The notes: generated by a model from the sequence alone, not told the origin. Shown: positions 49,360 through 62,407, numbered from the stretch's first letter. The stretch: 64,000 bases of DNA from PKWO01 sp036384915 (GCA_036384915.1 DASVLJ010000078.1:124001-188000), one strand, 5' to 3'. Numbers and translations: made by a program.

Positions 49360-50262
49360 GTGGAGAGTATGGTGCGCCTGCTTTTATCTCTTGCATTCGC
49401 CGCAGCCGGTGTGGCGGTTTGTGCCGCCGTCGCGCTGACGGTGCGCACCGATGACGTTATGCCGCCCACGCGAGCGGCTCGGCCTGCCGGCCGCGACGAC
49501 GTGTTCGGCCCGGGAATCCTGCAAACGGATTTTGCCGCATCGTCTCCCTCGTCTTCCGTACTTTCTCCTCCTGACGAAGCGTCGGTGGACGGCAGGGGGA
49601 ACCTGATCATCGATACCGCGCTATTGCGCCTGCTCGACTATTTTCTGCTGCAGCAAGCCGATGACGGACTCGCCGATCTTGAACATTATCTGAATACCGC
49701 ATTGCCGGAGCCGGCGCGGCACCAGGCAATCGACATCGCCCGGCGCTATTGTGCCTACATGGCCGAACATGACAGCCAACTGGCGGAGCAACATGCCGGC
49801 CTGCGCGACTTGCCGCGGGTGTCGGCCTGGATGGCGCAACGTGCCCGCCTTCGGGCATCGACCATCGGCGAAGACGCGGCCAAAGCATGGTACCAGAACG
49901 ACGACGCCCAGTTGCAGCAAGCCGTGTTCGAATTGTCGGGCGCGCAAGGCACGCCAGGCGCGGAGGAGGCATCGCCGCAGGGGGAGGGCGTGCCGCATTG
50001 GCAAAGCCCGGATGCCGCGGCACGGCACCTGCGCTATTTGCAGCAGATCGTGGAGAGGAATCTGCTCAGTTATGCCGCGCGCAAGACATTGTCGCGGCAT
50101 TTTGCGGCGCACTTCCAGGAATTTGCCGAGGCGGCCAAGGCCATCGACAACAAGGCCGGCGGTCCGGATCGACAGAAACAGGTCGCGCTGCTGGAAGACA
50201 GGTTCTTCCCGACGACGTTTGAAAAGGAGCTGGCGGAATCGAGGCTGGAGGTTTCGCGTTGA
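49360..50262 (+). CDS. Lipase secretion chaperone (Lif)-like protein with degenerate motif
   Basis: A 300-residue protein with an N-terminal membrane anchor (LLLSLAFAAAGVAVCAAVALTV) and a Pro/Ser-rich linker, then a helical domain of the lipase-foldase family: GNLIIDTALLRLLDYFLLQQADD, ALPEPARHQAIDIARRYCAYM and RHFAAHFQEFAEAAKAID. Where known foldases have RxxFDY, this one aligns as LRLLDY, so the key Arg and Phe are replaced. A foldase normally follows its lipase gene; here it follows a polygalacturonase. Start GTG at 49360 is 6 bp after GGAG; ATG 49369 and GTG 49372 are alternatives. The gap 50263-50529 shows no gene. Confidence 0.75.
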   Translation: MESMVRLLLSLAFAAAGVAVCAAVALTVRTDDVMPPTRAARPAGRDDVFGPGILQTDFAASSPSSSVLSPPDEASVDGRGNLIIDTALLRLLDYFLLQQADDGLADLEHYLNTALPEPARHQAIDIARRYCAYMAEHDSQLAEQHAGLRDLPRVSAWMAQRARLRASTIGEDAAKAWYQNDDAQLQQAVFELSGAQGTPGAEEASPQGEGVPHWQSPDAAARHLRYLQQIVERNLLSYAARKTLSRHFAAHFQEFAEAAKAIDNKAGGPDRQKQVALLEDRFFPTTFEKELAESRLEVSR

Positions 50263-50529
50263 AGAGACGTTGGGCATGATTGCCATTGCCTGCCTGACCC
50301 AGACGTGTCACGATCCGCAGCTTCCGGTTCCGCCTGTCGGCAGCTTACCGGAATTAGCAGATCGCGCGTTGTTTCTCCTTCGTTTCGGCATAATGCCGTT
50401 CCATCTCCGCTTCCCAAGATGCAGCCCCGCGTTGCAGGTGCGTATTGCATGCTGCCCTGATCGCATAGCACGCATTGTTGCGCTCGCATTAGCGCATCAG
50501 CCGCAGGCGGCAGAATCCCGAGTCGCCGC

Positions 50530-51249
50530 TCAGGAAACCGGCAATGCAGAACCCTCAGTCCCGCTATGGCGCGCCGCGTAAAGCATATGCAGCGTGATCT
50601 TGCGCACTTCAGCCTTGCTTCCTTCGATGTGGCCGTTCAGCATGTCCAGGGCTTCCGCTGCGCGATGATGGAGGATGTGCTCCAGGATCCGGCCGTGTTC
50701 CTCATAGGTCGCTTCGATGCGTGCTTCCTTGGTGAAGTCGAGCCGGCGGATGATGCGGATGCGCTCGGTGATGTCGTGGTGGATCCGCGCCATTTCCCAG
50801 TTCCCGGTGGCCTCGACCAATTGTCCGTGGAAGCGTTCGTCAAGGGCGGAGACGGTGGCGCCGTCGGTCAATCTATCCTTGGGTGCAACGAGCCAGGTAC
50901 GCTTCAAGTCTTCCAGCAGCGGCACCTCGGCCATCTGGCATAGTTTCTGGACCGAGGCCGCCTCGAGCGTGATGCGTACGTCGTACAGCTGCTCGAACTG
51001 GCGGAAGTCGAACGGACGCACCTGCCAGCCAGACCTGAACAACACCTCGACATAGCCTTCGCGCTGCAGGCGGAACAGGGCTTCGCGCACGGGGGTGCGG
51101 CTCATCTGCAGCCTTTCGGCCATGTCGCTTTCGCTGAAGCGATCGCCGGGCAGCAGGCGGAAATCGTAGATGTCGGCCTTCAATTGCGCATAGGCCTGGT
51201 CGGCCAGGCTGTCCGGCGCCGCGCGGGAGTTTTTGCGTTCGGTGACCAT
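50530..51249 (-). CDS. GntR-family regulator, FCD (FadR) type
   Basis: A 239-residue repressor. The N-terminal winged helix is LADQAYAQLKADIYDFRLLPGDRFSESDMAERLQ, followed by MSRTPVREALFRLQREGYVEVL. The C-terminal all-helical FCD ligand domain has the metal-ligand pattern: Asp/His in ALDERFHGQLVEATGNWEM and later His in EEHGRILEHILHH. It is the last gene of the urea operon, 7 bp after urtE, so it probably regulates urea uptake and breakdown. A TTGTATACAA palindrome at the head of the operon is a candidate site. It could also act on the polygalacturonase sites nearby. Confidence 0.9.
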   Translation of the reverse strand: MVTERKNSRAAPDSLADQAYAQLKADIYDFRLLPGDRFSESDMAERLQMSRTPVREALFRLQREGYVEVLFRSGWQVRPFDFRQFEQLYDVRITLEAASVQKLCQMAEVPLLEDLKRTWLVAPKDRLTDGATVSALDERFHGQLVEATGNWEMARIHHDITERIRIIRRLDFTKEARIEATYEEHGRILEHILHHRAAEALDMLNGHIEGSKAEVRKITLHMLYAARHSGTEGSALPVS

Positions 51250-51256
51250 GGCGCAA

Positions 51257-51955
51257 CTATACCGCCAAATGGCGCTTCACGGCCTCGCCGCCCATCTCGG
51301 CCTGCGTGCCTTGCGCCACGACTTCGCCGCGCGAGAGCACGACGAAACGGTCTGCCAGCGCATGGGCGAAATCGAAATATTGCTCGCACAGCAAAATACC
51401 CATGTCGCCGCGCTGGCGCAACAGACGGATCACCCGTTCGATATCCTTGATGATGGAAGGCTGGATGCCTTCCGTGGGTTCGTCGAGGATAATCAGCTTG
51501 GGCTCGGCCAACAGTGCGCGCGCAATGGCCAGTTGCTGTTGCTGGCCACCCGAGAGATCGCCGCCGCGCCGGCGCAGCATGTCTTTCAATACCGGGAACA
51601 GTTCATAGATTTCGCCCTTGATCTGTTTGGCCTTCTTCGCCGGCAGGCTGGCCATGCCCATCATGAGGTTCTCTTCCACGCTCAGACGGGCGAAGATTTC
51701 GCGCCCCTGCGGCACATAGGCGATGCCGGCGCGGGCGCGCTCATGCGGAGCGCGCCTGGTGATATCCGCGCCCTCGAACGCGACGCGGCCCGAGGCGGCC
51801 GGCAGCACGCCCATCAGGCATTTTAGTAATGTGGTCTTGCCCACGCCGTTGCGGCCCAGGAGCGCCAGGCACTCGCCCTTGTTCACCTGGAGCGAGATAC
51901 CGCGCAGGATGTGGGCCGCGCCGTAGTATTGGTTCAGTTGTTCGACCTGGAGCAT
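51257..51955 (-). CDS. urtE: Urea ABC transporter ATP-binding protein UrtE
   Basis: ATPase of 232 residues of the branched-chain amino acid/urea type. Walker A is LGRNGVGKTTLLKC, signature LSGGQQQQLAIARAL, Walker B LIILDEPTEGIQPS. The phrase PTEGIQPSI is characteristic of UrtE. The start MLQVEQLNQYYGA at 51955 overlaps the urtD stop; a TTG at 51970 is possible. It works with UrtD on the UrtBC permease. Confidence 0.94.
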   Translation of the reverse strand: MLQVEQLNQYYGAAHILRGISLQVNKGECLALLGRNGVGKTTLLKCLMGVLPAASGRVAFEGADITRRAPHERARAGIAYVPQGREIFARLSVEENLMMGMASLPAKKAKQIKGEIYELFPVLKDMLRRRGGDLSGGQQQQLAIARALLAEPKLIILDEPTEGIQPSIIKDIERVIRLLRQRGDMGILLCEQYFDFAHALADRFVVLSRGEVVAQGTQAEMGGEAVKRHLAV

Positions 51956-51959
51956 GGGG

Positions 51960-52802
51960 TCATCTTCCAAGATAGACTTCGATCACACGCTCGTCGGCCT
52001 GCACCTGCTGCATCGTGCCTTCGGCGAGCACGGTACCTTCGTGCAACACCGTCACCTTGCCTTGTTGCGCGATTTCCGTGACGAAGCCGATGTCGTGCTC
52101 CACCACGATGATGGAGTGCCTGCCGCGAAGCTCGTTGAGCAGTTCGGCGGTCCTGGCCGTTTCGGCGTCGGACATGCCGGCCACCGGCTCGTCGAGCAGG
52201 ATCAGTTGCGGCTCCTGCATCAAGAGCATGCCTATCTCCAGCCATTGCTTTTGCCCGTGCGAGAGCAGGCCAGCCGGGCGGCGTTCCATGCCGTTCAGGC
52301 GGATCAGCCTGAGGATTTCGTCGATGCGGTCTTTTTGTTCGGACGAGAGGCGGAACAGCAGCGTGGGCTTGACGCGCTTGTCCATCTTCATCGCCAGTTC
52401 CAGGTTTTCGAACACGCTGTGCTGCTCGAACACCGTGGGGCGCTGGAACTTGCGCCCTATGCCCGCTTGCGCGATCTGGTATTCGTTCATGCGCGCAAGG
52501 TCCATGGTCTGGCCGAAGAAGGCCGTGCCCGAAGTCGGGCGCGTCTTGCCGGTGATGACATCCATCATCGTGGTCTTCCCGGCGCCGTTGGGGCCGATGA
52601 TGCAGCGCAGCTCGCCCACGGAAATGTCGAGCGTGAGCTTGTTGAGCGCTTTGAAGCCGTCGAACGAGACCGTAATATCTTCGAGATAGAGGATGGCGCC
52701 GTGCGCCGTGTCTACGCCTTCGGGCTTGAGGCGGCCATACGCGGCGACGGCATCTCCCGGCGCGGCGTCGTAACTCTGGCCCGGCTGGAGAACCTGGCTC
52801 AT
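51960..52802 (-). CDS. urtD: Urea ABC transporter ATP-binding protein UrtD
   Basis: ATPase of 280 residues. An N-terminal extension (MSQVLQPGQSYDAAPGDAVA) precedes the NBD. Walker A is IGPNGAGKTTMMDVITG, signature LSHGQKQWLEIGMLL, Walker B LILLDEPVAGMSDAET; the LSHGQKQWLEI variant is typical of UrtD. The ATG at 52802 overlaps the urtC stop (ATGA). The much longer ORF to 53540 runs through urtC in another frame and is not real upstream of 52802. Confidence 0.94.
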   Translation of the reverse strand: MSQVLQPGQSYDAAPGDAVAAYGRLKPEGVDTAHGAILYLEDITVSFDGFKALNKLTLDISVGELRCIIGPNGAGKTTMMDVITGKTRPTSGTAFFGQTMDLARMNEYQIAQAGIGRKFQRPTVFEQHSVFENLELAMKMDKRVKPTLLFRLSSEQKDRIDEILRLIRLNGMERRPAGLLSHGQKQWLEIGMLLMQEPQLILLDEPVAGMSDAETARTAELLNELRGRHSIIVVEHDIGFVTEIAQQGKVTVLHEGTVLAEGTMQQVQADERVIEVYLGR

Positions 52803-53896
52803 GCTCCCTCCTTGTTCCTGAAGCGCCGCAACAGTCCGGTCGCCAGCCCCGTCAAGCCTTGCGGCATGGCCAGCGTCACGAGGATGAAGATCGCGCCCAG
52901 CGCAAACAGCCAGAGATCGGGAAAGGCGCCGGTGAACCAGCTCTTCAAACCGTTGACGGTGAAGGCGCCGACGATGGGGCCGATCAGCGTGCCGCGTCCG
53001 CCCACGGCGGCCCAGATCACCATTTCGATCGAATTGGCCGGCGACATTTCGGAGGGGTTGATGATGCCGACCTGCGGCACGTAAAGCGCGCCGGCGATGC
53101 CGCACAACACGGCCGAGAGCGTCCAGACGAACAGCTTGAAGCCCAAGGGGTTGTAGCCGATGAACATCAGGCGCGCTTCCGCATCGCGCACCGCCTGGAG
53201 CACGCGGCCGAGCTTGGATTTGACGATCCAGCGGCACAGCAGCAGGGCACCCAGCAGGAAAACCAGCGTGACCAGGTACAGCGCGGCACGCGTGGAAGGC
53301 GCGGTGACGCTGTAGCCCAGGATGCGCTTGAAGTCGGTGAAGCCGTTGTTGCCGCCGAAACCCGTGTTGTTGCGGAAGAACAGCAGCATGAAGGCAAAAG
53401 TCATCGCTTGCGTGATGATGGAGAAATACACGCCCTTGATGCGCGAGCGGAAGGCGAAGAAACCGAACACGAAAGCCAGCAGGCCCGGCGCAAGCACCAC
53501 CAGCAGCAGGCAATACCAATAATGCTCGGTCATGGACCAATACCAGGGATAATTTTTCCAGTCGAGGAAGACCATGAAGTCCGGCAAGTCGCTCTGGTAC
53601 ACGCCGTCATGCCCGATGGCGCGCATCAGGTACATGCCGTGCGCATAGCCGCCGAGCGCGAAGAACAGGCCGTGGCCGAGCGAGAGGATGCCGGTATAGC
53701 CCCACACCAGGTCCAGCGCCAATGCCGCCAGCGCATAGCACATGAACTTGCCGACAAGGGCGACCACGTAGTTCGAGACATGCAGGGCATGGCCCTCGGG
53801 AAAGGCCAGGTTCAGTAGGGGCAGGGCGGCCAGCACGGCGCCGCAGACGAGGATGCCGCTCCAGGCCGGGCGTGCATACAAAGGTTCCCGGCTCAT
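52799..53896 (-). CDS. urtC: Urea ABC transporter permease UrtC
   Basis: Integral-membrane permease of 365 residues, LivM-like, about eight to ten TM segments. Diagnostic sequence: YALAALALDLVWGYTGILSLGHGLFFALGGYAHGMYLMR and IEMVIWAAVGGRGTLIGPIVGAF. The ATG at 53896 (MSREPLYARPAWSG) overlaps the urtB stop by ATGA. The region of the longer ORF beyond 53896 belongs to urtB in another frame. Confidence 0.95.
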   Translation of the reverse strand: MSREPLYARPAWSGILVCGAVLAALPLLNLAFPEGHALHVSNYVVALVGKFMCYALAALALDLVWGYTGILSLGHGLFFALGGYAHGMYLMRAIGHDGVYQSDLPDFMVFLDWKNYPWYWSMTEHYWYCLLLVVLAPGLLAFVFGFFAFRSRIKGVYFSIITQAMTFAFMLLFFRNNTGFGGNNGFTDFKRILGYSVTAPSTRAALYLVTLVFLLGALLLCRWIVKSKLGRVLQAVRDAEARLMFIGYNPLGFKLFVWTLSAVLCGIAGALYVPQVGIINPSEMSPANSIEMVIWAAVGGRGTLIGPIVGAFTVNGLKSWFTGAFPDLWLFALGAIFILVTLAMPQGLTGLATGLLRRFRNKEGA

Positions 53897-55488
53897 TCCA
53901 CGCTCCTGCCTTTTTGCGCGAACAGCCCTTGCGGCCGGCGCTGGATGAATATCACGATGAAGACCAGCACCGTAATCTTTGCCAGCACGGCGCCGGCCAC
54001 CGGCTCGAGGAATTTGTTGACCTCGCCCAGTCCCAGCGCGGCCAGCACGGTGCCGGCCAGCTGCCCCACGCCCCCCAGCACCACCACCATGAAAGAGTCG
54101 ACGATATAGCTTTGCCCCAGGTCCGGCCCGACATTGCCGATCTGCGACAGTGCTACGCCGCCCAGGCCCGCGATGCCGGAACCGAGGCCGAAGGTCAGCA
54201 TGTCGACCCGGCCGGTGGCGACGCCGGTGCAGCCGGCCATGCGGCGGTTCTGCGTCACGGCGCGCACGAACAGGCCGAGCCGCGTCTTGTTCAGGATCAG
54301 CCACACGCCGCCGACCACGGCCAGCGAAAAGAAGATGATGACGATGCGGCTGTAAGGCAGCACCAGCGTGCCCAGCACGGTGAGGCCGCCCGACATCCAG
54401 GCCGGGTTCGACACCTCGACATTTTGCGCCCCGAACAGCGAGCGCACGGCCTGCATCAGGATCAGGCTGATGCCCCAGGTGGCGAGCAGGGTTTCGAGCG
54501 GCCGGCCGTAGAGCCATCGGATCACCGTGCGCTCCAGCGCGACACCAACGGCGCCGGCCACGACGAAGGCCGCCGGCAAGGCCGCCAGCAGGTAGGCGTC
54601 GAACATGCCGGGCAGGAATTTGCGGAACATCAGTTGCACTACGTACGTGGTGTAGGCGCCGATCATCAGCAATTCGCCATGCGCCATGTTGATGATACCC
54701 ATCAGGCCGAAGGTGATGGCCAGCCCCAGCGCGGTCAGCAACAGCACGCTGCCGAGCGAGACGCCGTAGAACACGTTGCCGATAAATTCGTTGCGCGCCA
54801 GGCGGCGCTCGATGGCGGTCCTGGTTTCGATCGCGGCCATGCGCACCGAGGCGTCCTGTTCGCTGTAGCTGCCGTCGGCATTGGGCACGCTCATCTTTTG
54901 CAGGATGGGGATCAGGTTGGCATTGCTGCTGTCGGCCAGTGCTTGCACGGCTTGCCGGCGAGCGGCGGCATCGGGAGACTGCAGTTTGGCCGTGGCGGCG
55001 ACCATGCGCAGGATGGCCTCGATGTCGCCGTCGCCTTCCTTGGCGAGCGCCTTTTCGATCAAGGGCAGGCGCGAAGCGTCGTCACCCTTTTGCAGCTCGA
55101 GCGCGGCGGCCAGGCGCGTGGCGCGATCGGTGGAAAACAATTTCAGGCCGGAAAGCGCCTCCTCGACGGCGCCGCGCAGGCGGTTGTTGACGACCACGCC
55201 ATCGATGCCGTCCGGCGGCGGGCCGCTCTTGCCGTCGGCGGGGTTGTAGGCGACGTTGTCTTCGACGATGTAGACGGAACCGTCGGGGGCGGCGTAGAGG
55301 GTTTCGCTCTTGATGGCGTTCAAGAGCTTGAGCGCATCGTCGTTGGCGAGGGCGGCAATGGTGTTGACGGCCTCGACCCGGGCGTCCGGGTCGTCGCCGG
55401 CGAGAGGTTTTAGCAGCGTCGGGTCGATGGCGGCTTGGGCCAAGCTGGACAGCAGCATCGACACGACAAGGAAAATGTGACGAAACAT
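53893..55488 (-). CDS. urtB: Urea ABC transporter permease UrtB
   Basis: Permease of 531 residues, LivH-like, with the extra N-terminal periplasmic domain typical of UrtB. A signal-like start (MFRHIFLVVSMLLSSLAQAA) is followed by about 200 soluble residues with HEAT-like helices (DARVEAVNTIAALANDDALKLL), then the TM domain (GLAITFGLMGIINMAHGELLMIGAYTTYVVQ). The ATG at 55488 has TTAGG upstream; the GTG at 55494 overlaps that site and is less likely. Confidence 0.95.
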   Translation of the reverse strand: MFRHIFLVVSMLLSSLAQAAIDPTLLKPLAGDDPDARVEAVNTIAALANDDALKLLNAIKSETLYAAPDGSVYIVEDNVAYNPADGKSGPPPDGIDGVVVNNRLRGAVEEALSGLKLFSTDRATRLAAALELQKGDDASRLPLIEKALAKEGDGDIEAILRMVAATAKLQSPDAAARRQAVQALADSSNANLIPILQKMSVPNADGSYSEQDASVRMAAIETRTAIERRLARNEFIGNVFYGVSLGSVLLLTALGLAITFGLMGIINMAHGELLMIGAYTTYVVQLMFRKFLPGMFDAYLLAALPAAFVVAGAVGVALERTVIRWLYGRPLETLLATWGISLILMQAVRSLFGAQNVEVSNPAWMSGGLTVLGTLVLPYSRIVIIFFSLAVVGGVWLILNKTRLGLFVRAVTQNRRMAGCTGVATGRVDMLTFGLGSGIAGLGGVALSQIGNVGPDLGQSYIVDSFMVVVLGGVGQLAGTVLAALGLGEVNKFLEPVAGAVLAKITVLVFIVIFIQRRPQGLFAQKGRSVE

Positions 55489-55520
55489 GATCACCTAACT
55501 AATTGACACGCACCGGCCGA

Positions 55521-55552
55521 ACTCCCCTCGCCCGCGAGCGTGAGAGGGGAGT
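55521..55552. repeat. Intergenic inverted repeat between urtA and urtB
   Basis: ACTCCCCTC and GAGGGGAGT form a 9-bp perfect inverted repeat around a 14-nt GC-rich loop, 33-64 bp ahead of urtB in the 155-bp urtA-urtB gap. Such dispersed elements are common between operon genes in related genomes and could attenuate or stabilise the message, leaving urtA more abundant than the membrane subunits. Confidence 0.5.
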
Positions 55553-55643
55553 CCAGTAGCCATTCCAACTTGACGCAGCCGTAACTGGAAGACGCGCAAA
55601 AAACCGGCGCATACCTCGCGCCGGGCGATACTCCTCCGGCAAA

Positions 55644-56900
55644 TCAAATACCCTGTTTCCCTTCATTTCCCGGAATATACGGGCTCCAAGGCTGTGCACG
55701 AATCGGCGCCTTGGTCTTCCATACCACGTTGAATTGCCCGTCCGCACGCACTTCGCCGATCATCACCGGCTTGTGCAAGTGATGGTTGGTCTTGTCCATT
55801 TCGAGTTCGAAGCCTGAGGGGGCCTTGAAGGTCTGGCCGCCCATGGCGGCGATCACCTTGTCGGTGTCGGTGGACTTGGCCTTTTCCACGGCTTGCTTCC
55901 ACATGTGGATGCCAACATAGGTCGCTTCCATGGGGTCGTTGGTCACCACCGTATCGGCATTGGGCAGCTTCTTGGCCACGGCGTAGGCCTTCCATTTCTT
56001 GATGAAGGCATCGTTGACCGGGTTCTTGACCGATTCGAAGTAGTTCCAGGCGGCGAGGTGGCCGACCAACGGCTTGGTATCGACGCCGCGCAATTCCTCC
56101 TCGCCGACCGAGAACGCCACCACCGGCACGTCGGTGGCTTTCAAACCGGCATTGCCCAGTTCCTTGTAGAAGGGCACGTTGGAGTCGCCGTTGATGGTCG
56201 AGATCACCGCCGTCTTGCCGCCGGCGGAGAACTTCTTGATGTTGGCGACGATGGTCTGGTAGTCCGAATGGCCGAACGGGGTATAGACTTCGTCGATATC
56301 GCTATCCTTGACGCCCTTGCTGTGCAGGAAAGCGCGCAAGATCTTGTTGGTGGTGCGCGGGTAGACGTAGTCGGTGCCCAGCAGCACGAAGCGCTTGGCG
56401 CCGCCGCCATCCTTGGACATCAGGTATTCGGTGGCGGGAATGGCTTGCTGGTTCGGCGCCGCGCCGGTGTAGAACACGTTCTTTTCCATTTCCTCGCCTT
56501 CGTATTGCACGGGGTAGAACAACAGGCTGTTGGTTTCCTTGAACACCGGCAGCACCGACTTGCGCGACACCGAGGTCCAGCAGCCGAACACCACGGCAAC
56601 CTTGTCCTGCGTGATCAGGCCGCGCGCCTTTTCGGCGAACAGCGGCCAGTTCGAGGCCGGATCAACCACGACCGGTTCGAGCATTTTGCCCATGACGCCG
56701 CCGCCGGCATTGATCTCGTCGATGGTCATCAAGGCTACGTCTTTCAGCGACGTTTCGGAAATCGCCATCGTGCCCGACAGCGAGTGGAGAATGCCGACCT
56801 TGATGGTGTCGGCGGCAAAGGCCGAACGCATCAACAAGCCCGGTGCCGATGCTGCCAAAGCGCCCAGTGCGGTCGCTTTCAATACGGTGCGACGATCCAT
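55644..56900 (-). CDS. urtA: Urea ABC transporter substrate-binding protein UrtA
   Basis: Periplasmic binding protein of 418 residues. The N-terminus MDRRTVLKATALGALAASAPG has a twin-arginine motif (RRTVLK), so export is probably by Tat. The mature start ADTIKVGILHSLSGTMAISETSLKDV and the later FYPVQYEGEEMEKNVFYTGA, HLAAWNYFESV and HHLHKPVMIGEV are typical of UrtA. The gene starts 44 bp after the urea carboxylase stop and leads the transporter genes. Confidence 0.95.
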   Translation of the reverse strand: MDRRTVLKATALGALAASAPGLLMRSAFAADTIKVGILHSLSGTMAISETSLKDVALMTIDEINAGGGVMGKMLEPVVVDPASNWPLFAEKARGLITQDKVAVVFGCWTSVSRKSVLPVFKETNSLLFYPVQYEGEEMEKNVFYTGAAPNQQAIPATEYLMSKDGGGAKRFVLLGTDYVYPRTTNKILRAFLHSKGVKDSDIDEVYTPFGHSDYQTIVANIKKFSAGGKTAVISTINGDSNVPFYKELGNAGLKATDVPVVAFSVGEEELRGVDTKPLVGHLAAWNYFESVKNPVNDAFIKKWKAYAVAKKLPNADTVVTNDPMEATYVGIHMWKQAVEKAKSTDTDKVIAAMGGQTFKAPSGFELEMDKTNHHLHKPVMIGEVRADGQFNVVWKTKAPIRAQPWSPYIPGNEGKQGI

Positions 56901-56944
56901 GTCTGCTGCTCCCTATCAAAAAATAAAAGAAAGAAAAAATGACC

Positions 56945-60553
<3,609 letters not shown>

Positions 60554-60581
60554 GCTCATGCTCCATTCTCAAGGTCTTTCA

Positions 60582-62384
60582 TCAAGCCAGCGAAGTCCGG
60601 TAGGCGCGCCAGCCGCCGAAATGCGTGATATCTTGCGCGCCGGCCAATCCCTGGCCCTCGCAAATGAAACCCTTGACAGTGCGGCCGTCGGCCAGTTCCA
60701 GCGTGCCGATGCCCAGCGGTGCGGGAATGCCGGCGACGAAAGAGCCGAAGGCGCTGGTCGGCATATCCCACAGTTCAACCTGGATGGCGGCGCCGCTGCC
60801 CGCTTCGCCGCGCGCCAGGCCGGGCTTGGGCGGCACGGTACCGGCCAGGGCATACAGTCGATAGGCGTCGGACGTGACCGTGGTTTCAACCAGCACGGCG
60901 TCGCGCTCGGTCAATTCGCGGTTCAATGGCATGCCGGTCAAATGGGCGCCGACCACGGCGAGCCGGATCTTGCCCGATGCCGGGGCCGGGATTTGCACAG
61001 GCATGCGCGAAACGTAAGCCAGGCCCGTGGCGCCGCGCGGTAAGGCGCGATGGCCCTGCCAGCGCTTGCCGAATGCGCACAGTGCGGCTTCCTTCCAGGC
61101 TGGCGCGACCAGCGTGATGCCGAACGGCAGGCCGTCCGCACGGAAGCTGCATGGCAGCGCGAGCGCGCTCCAATCGAGCAGGTTGACGAAATTGGTGTAT
61201 TTGCCGTTCTGGCTGTTCAGTCGCACGGGATCCGCTTCCACGTCGGCAATGCGGTGCGGGCGCGGCAGCGTGGGCACGAGCAAGGCATCGACCTGGGCAA
61301 TCATGGCATCGGCCTTGCGCTTCAAATCACCCAGGCGATACATGGCGTTAAAGGCTTCGGCGGCGGAAAATTCCTTGGCGCGGAAGATGATGTCGCGCAC
61401 CACGGGATGGATCGCATCGGGCCGTTTCTCCGCAAAGGCGCGGATGGCCGCGTAGCGCTCGGCTACCCAGGGGCCGTCATATAGCAGCGCCGCCACCTGG
61501 TCGAACAGATCGAAATCGAGCGGCACGCATTGGGCGCCGAAGACCATCATTTCCGCGAGCGCGGCGCGCCAGGCTGCTTCGCTTTGCGCATCGCCGTAAA
61601 ACTCGGGCGCAAGTGGAACGCCGAAACGCGGCCGTTCCGGCAAGACCGCCATGGCCGATTCCGCCGGGGCCGCGCGCGAAAACGCATCGCCTTCATCCCG
61701 CCCCGCAGCCAGCATATGGACGGCTTGCGCATCGTCGACCGTGGTGGCGAAGATTGAGATGCAATCGAGACTGCGGCAGGCCGGCACCACGCCGCTGTTC
61801 GACAAGGCGCCGCGCGTAGGCTTCAGGCCCACGATGTTGTTCAAGCCGGCAGGCACGCGGCCCGAGCCCGCCGTATCCGTGCCGAAGGAAAACGGCACAA
61901 GCCCGCGCGCTACGACGCTGGCCGACCCGGAACTGGAGCCGCCGGATATATAGGCGGGATCGAAGGCGTTGGGCACGGCACCATAGGGCGAACGCGTGCC
62001 GACCAGGCCGGTGGCGAATTGATCGAGATTGGTCTTGCCGATGACGACGGCGCCCGCCTGGATCAATCGTTCAACGGCGTAGGCGTTGTGTTCGGGGATA
62101 TAGGCGAATTCCGGGCAGCCGGCCGTAGTCGGCAACCCGGCCACATCGATATTGTCCTTGACGGCAAAGGGCACGCCATAAAGGGGCAGGGCAGCCGCTC
62201 CGCCGGCAGCGGCGGCGCGCGCATGGAGCGCCGCAACCTGCCGGCCAAGATGCGCCTGATCGGCCAGGCTTATCCAGGCTTTATCCGCCTGCGGAAGCAA
62301 GCCAGCCAGGCGCGACAGCAAGGCTTCAGGTGTCGCCCCCGCTTTATAAGCCGCCAGCCAATCTTGAATTGCCCATCCGATCAT
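60582..62384 (-). CDS. atzF: Allophanate hydrolase (amidase family)
   Basis: A 600-residue enzyme cleaving allophanate to ammonia and CO2. The amidase-signature domain (about 1-440) has the catalytic Lys in FAVKDNIDVAGLPTT and the Ser-cis-Ser pair in SGGSSSGSASVVARGLVPFS, plus GTDTAGSGRVPAG. The C-terminal domain (about 450-600) is the family-specific extension (GTLELADGRTVKGFICEGQGL near its end). First gene of the long urea operon. ATG at 62384, with AAAAAGG lying inside a palindrome immediately upstream. Confidence 0.94.
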   Translation of the reverse strand: MIGWAIQDWLAAYKAGATPEALLSRLAGLLPQADKAWISLADQAHLGRQVAALHARAAAAGGAAALPLYGVPFAVKDNIDVAGLPTTAGCPEFAYIPEHNAYAVERLIQAGAVVIGKTNLDQFATGLVGTRSPYGAVPNAFDPAYISGGSSSGSASVVARGLVPFSFGTDTAGSGRVPAGLNNIVGLKPTRGALSNSGVVPACRSLDCISIFATTVDDAQAVHMLAAGRDEGDAFSRAAPAESAMAVLPERPRFGVPLAPEFYGDAQSEAAWRAALAEMMVFGAQCVPLDFDLFDQVAALLYDGPWVAERYAAIRAFAEKRPDAIHPVVRDIIFRAKEFSAAEAFNAMYRLGDLKRKADAMIAQVDALLVPTLPRPHRIADVEADPVRLNSQNGKYTNFVNLLDWSALALPCSFRADGLPFGITLVAPAWKEAALCAFGKRWQGHRALPRGATGLAYVSRMPVQIPAPASGKIRLAVVGAHLTGMPLNRELTERDAVLVETTVTSDAYRLYALAGTVPPKPGLARGEAGSGAAIQVELWDMPTSAFGSFVAGIPAPLGIGTLELADGRTVKGFICEGQGLAGAQDITHFGGWRAYRTSLA

Positions 62385-62387
62385 TCA

Positions 62388-62407
62388 GTATACCTTTTTG
62401 TATACAA
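62388..62407. promoter_or_regulatory. GTATAC repeats/TTGTATACAA palindrome at the head of the urea operon
   Basis: GTATAC occurs at 62388-62393 and 62400-62405, and the second copy expands to the perfect palindrome TTGTATACAA (62398-62407). The pair brackets the AAAAAGG ribosome-binding site of allophanate hydrolase. It is the likeliest operator for the operon GntR regulator. The rest of the gap to 62732 (348 bp) holds only AT-rich sequence with an AATTTTAAAATT palindrome near 62710 and no gene I can support. Confidence 0.5.

Noticed and set aside
51960..53540. 526-codon ORF as a fused UrtCD protein
   Set aside because: Upstream of 52802 the frame is out of phase with the true urtC permease; the real urtD starts at 52802 with a UrtD-type N-terminus.
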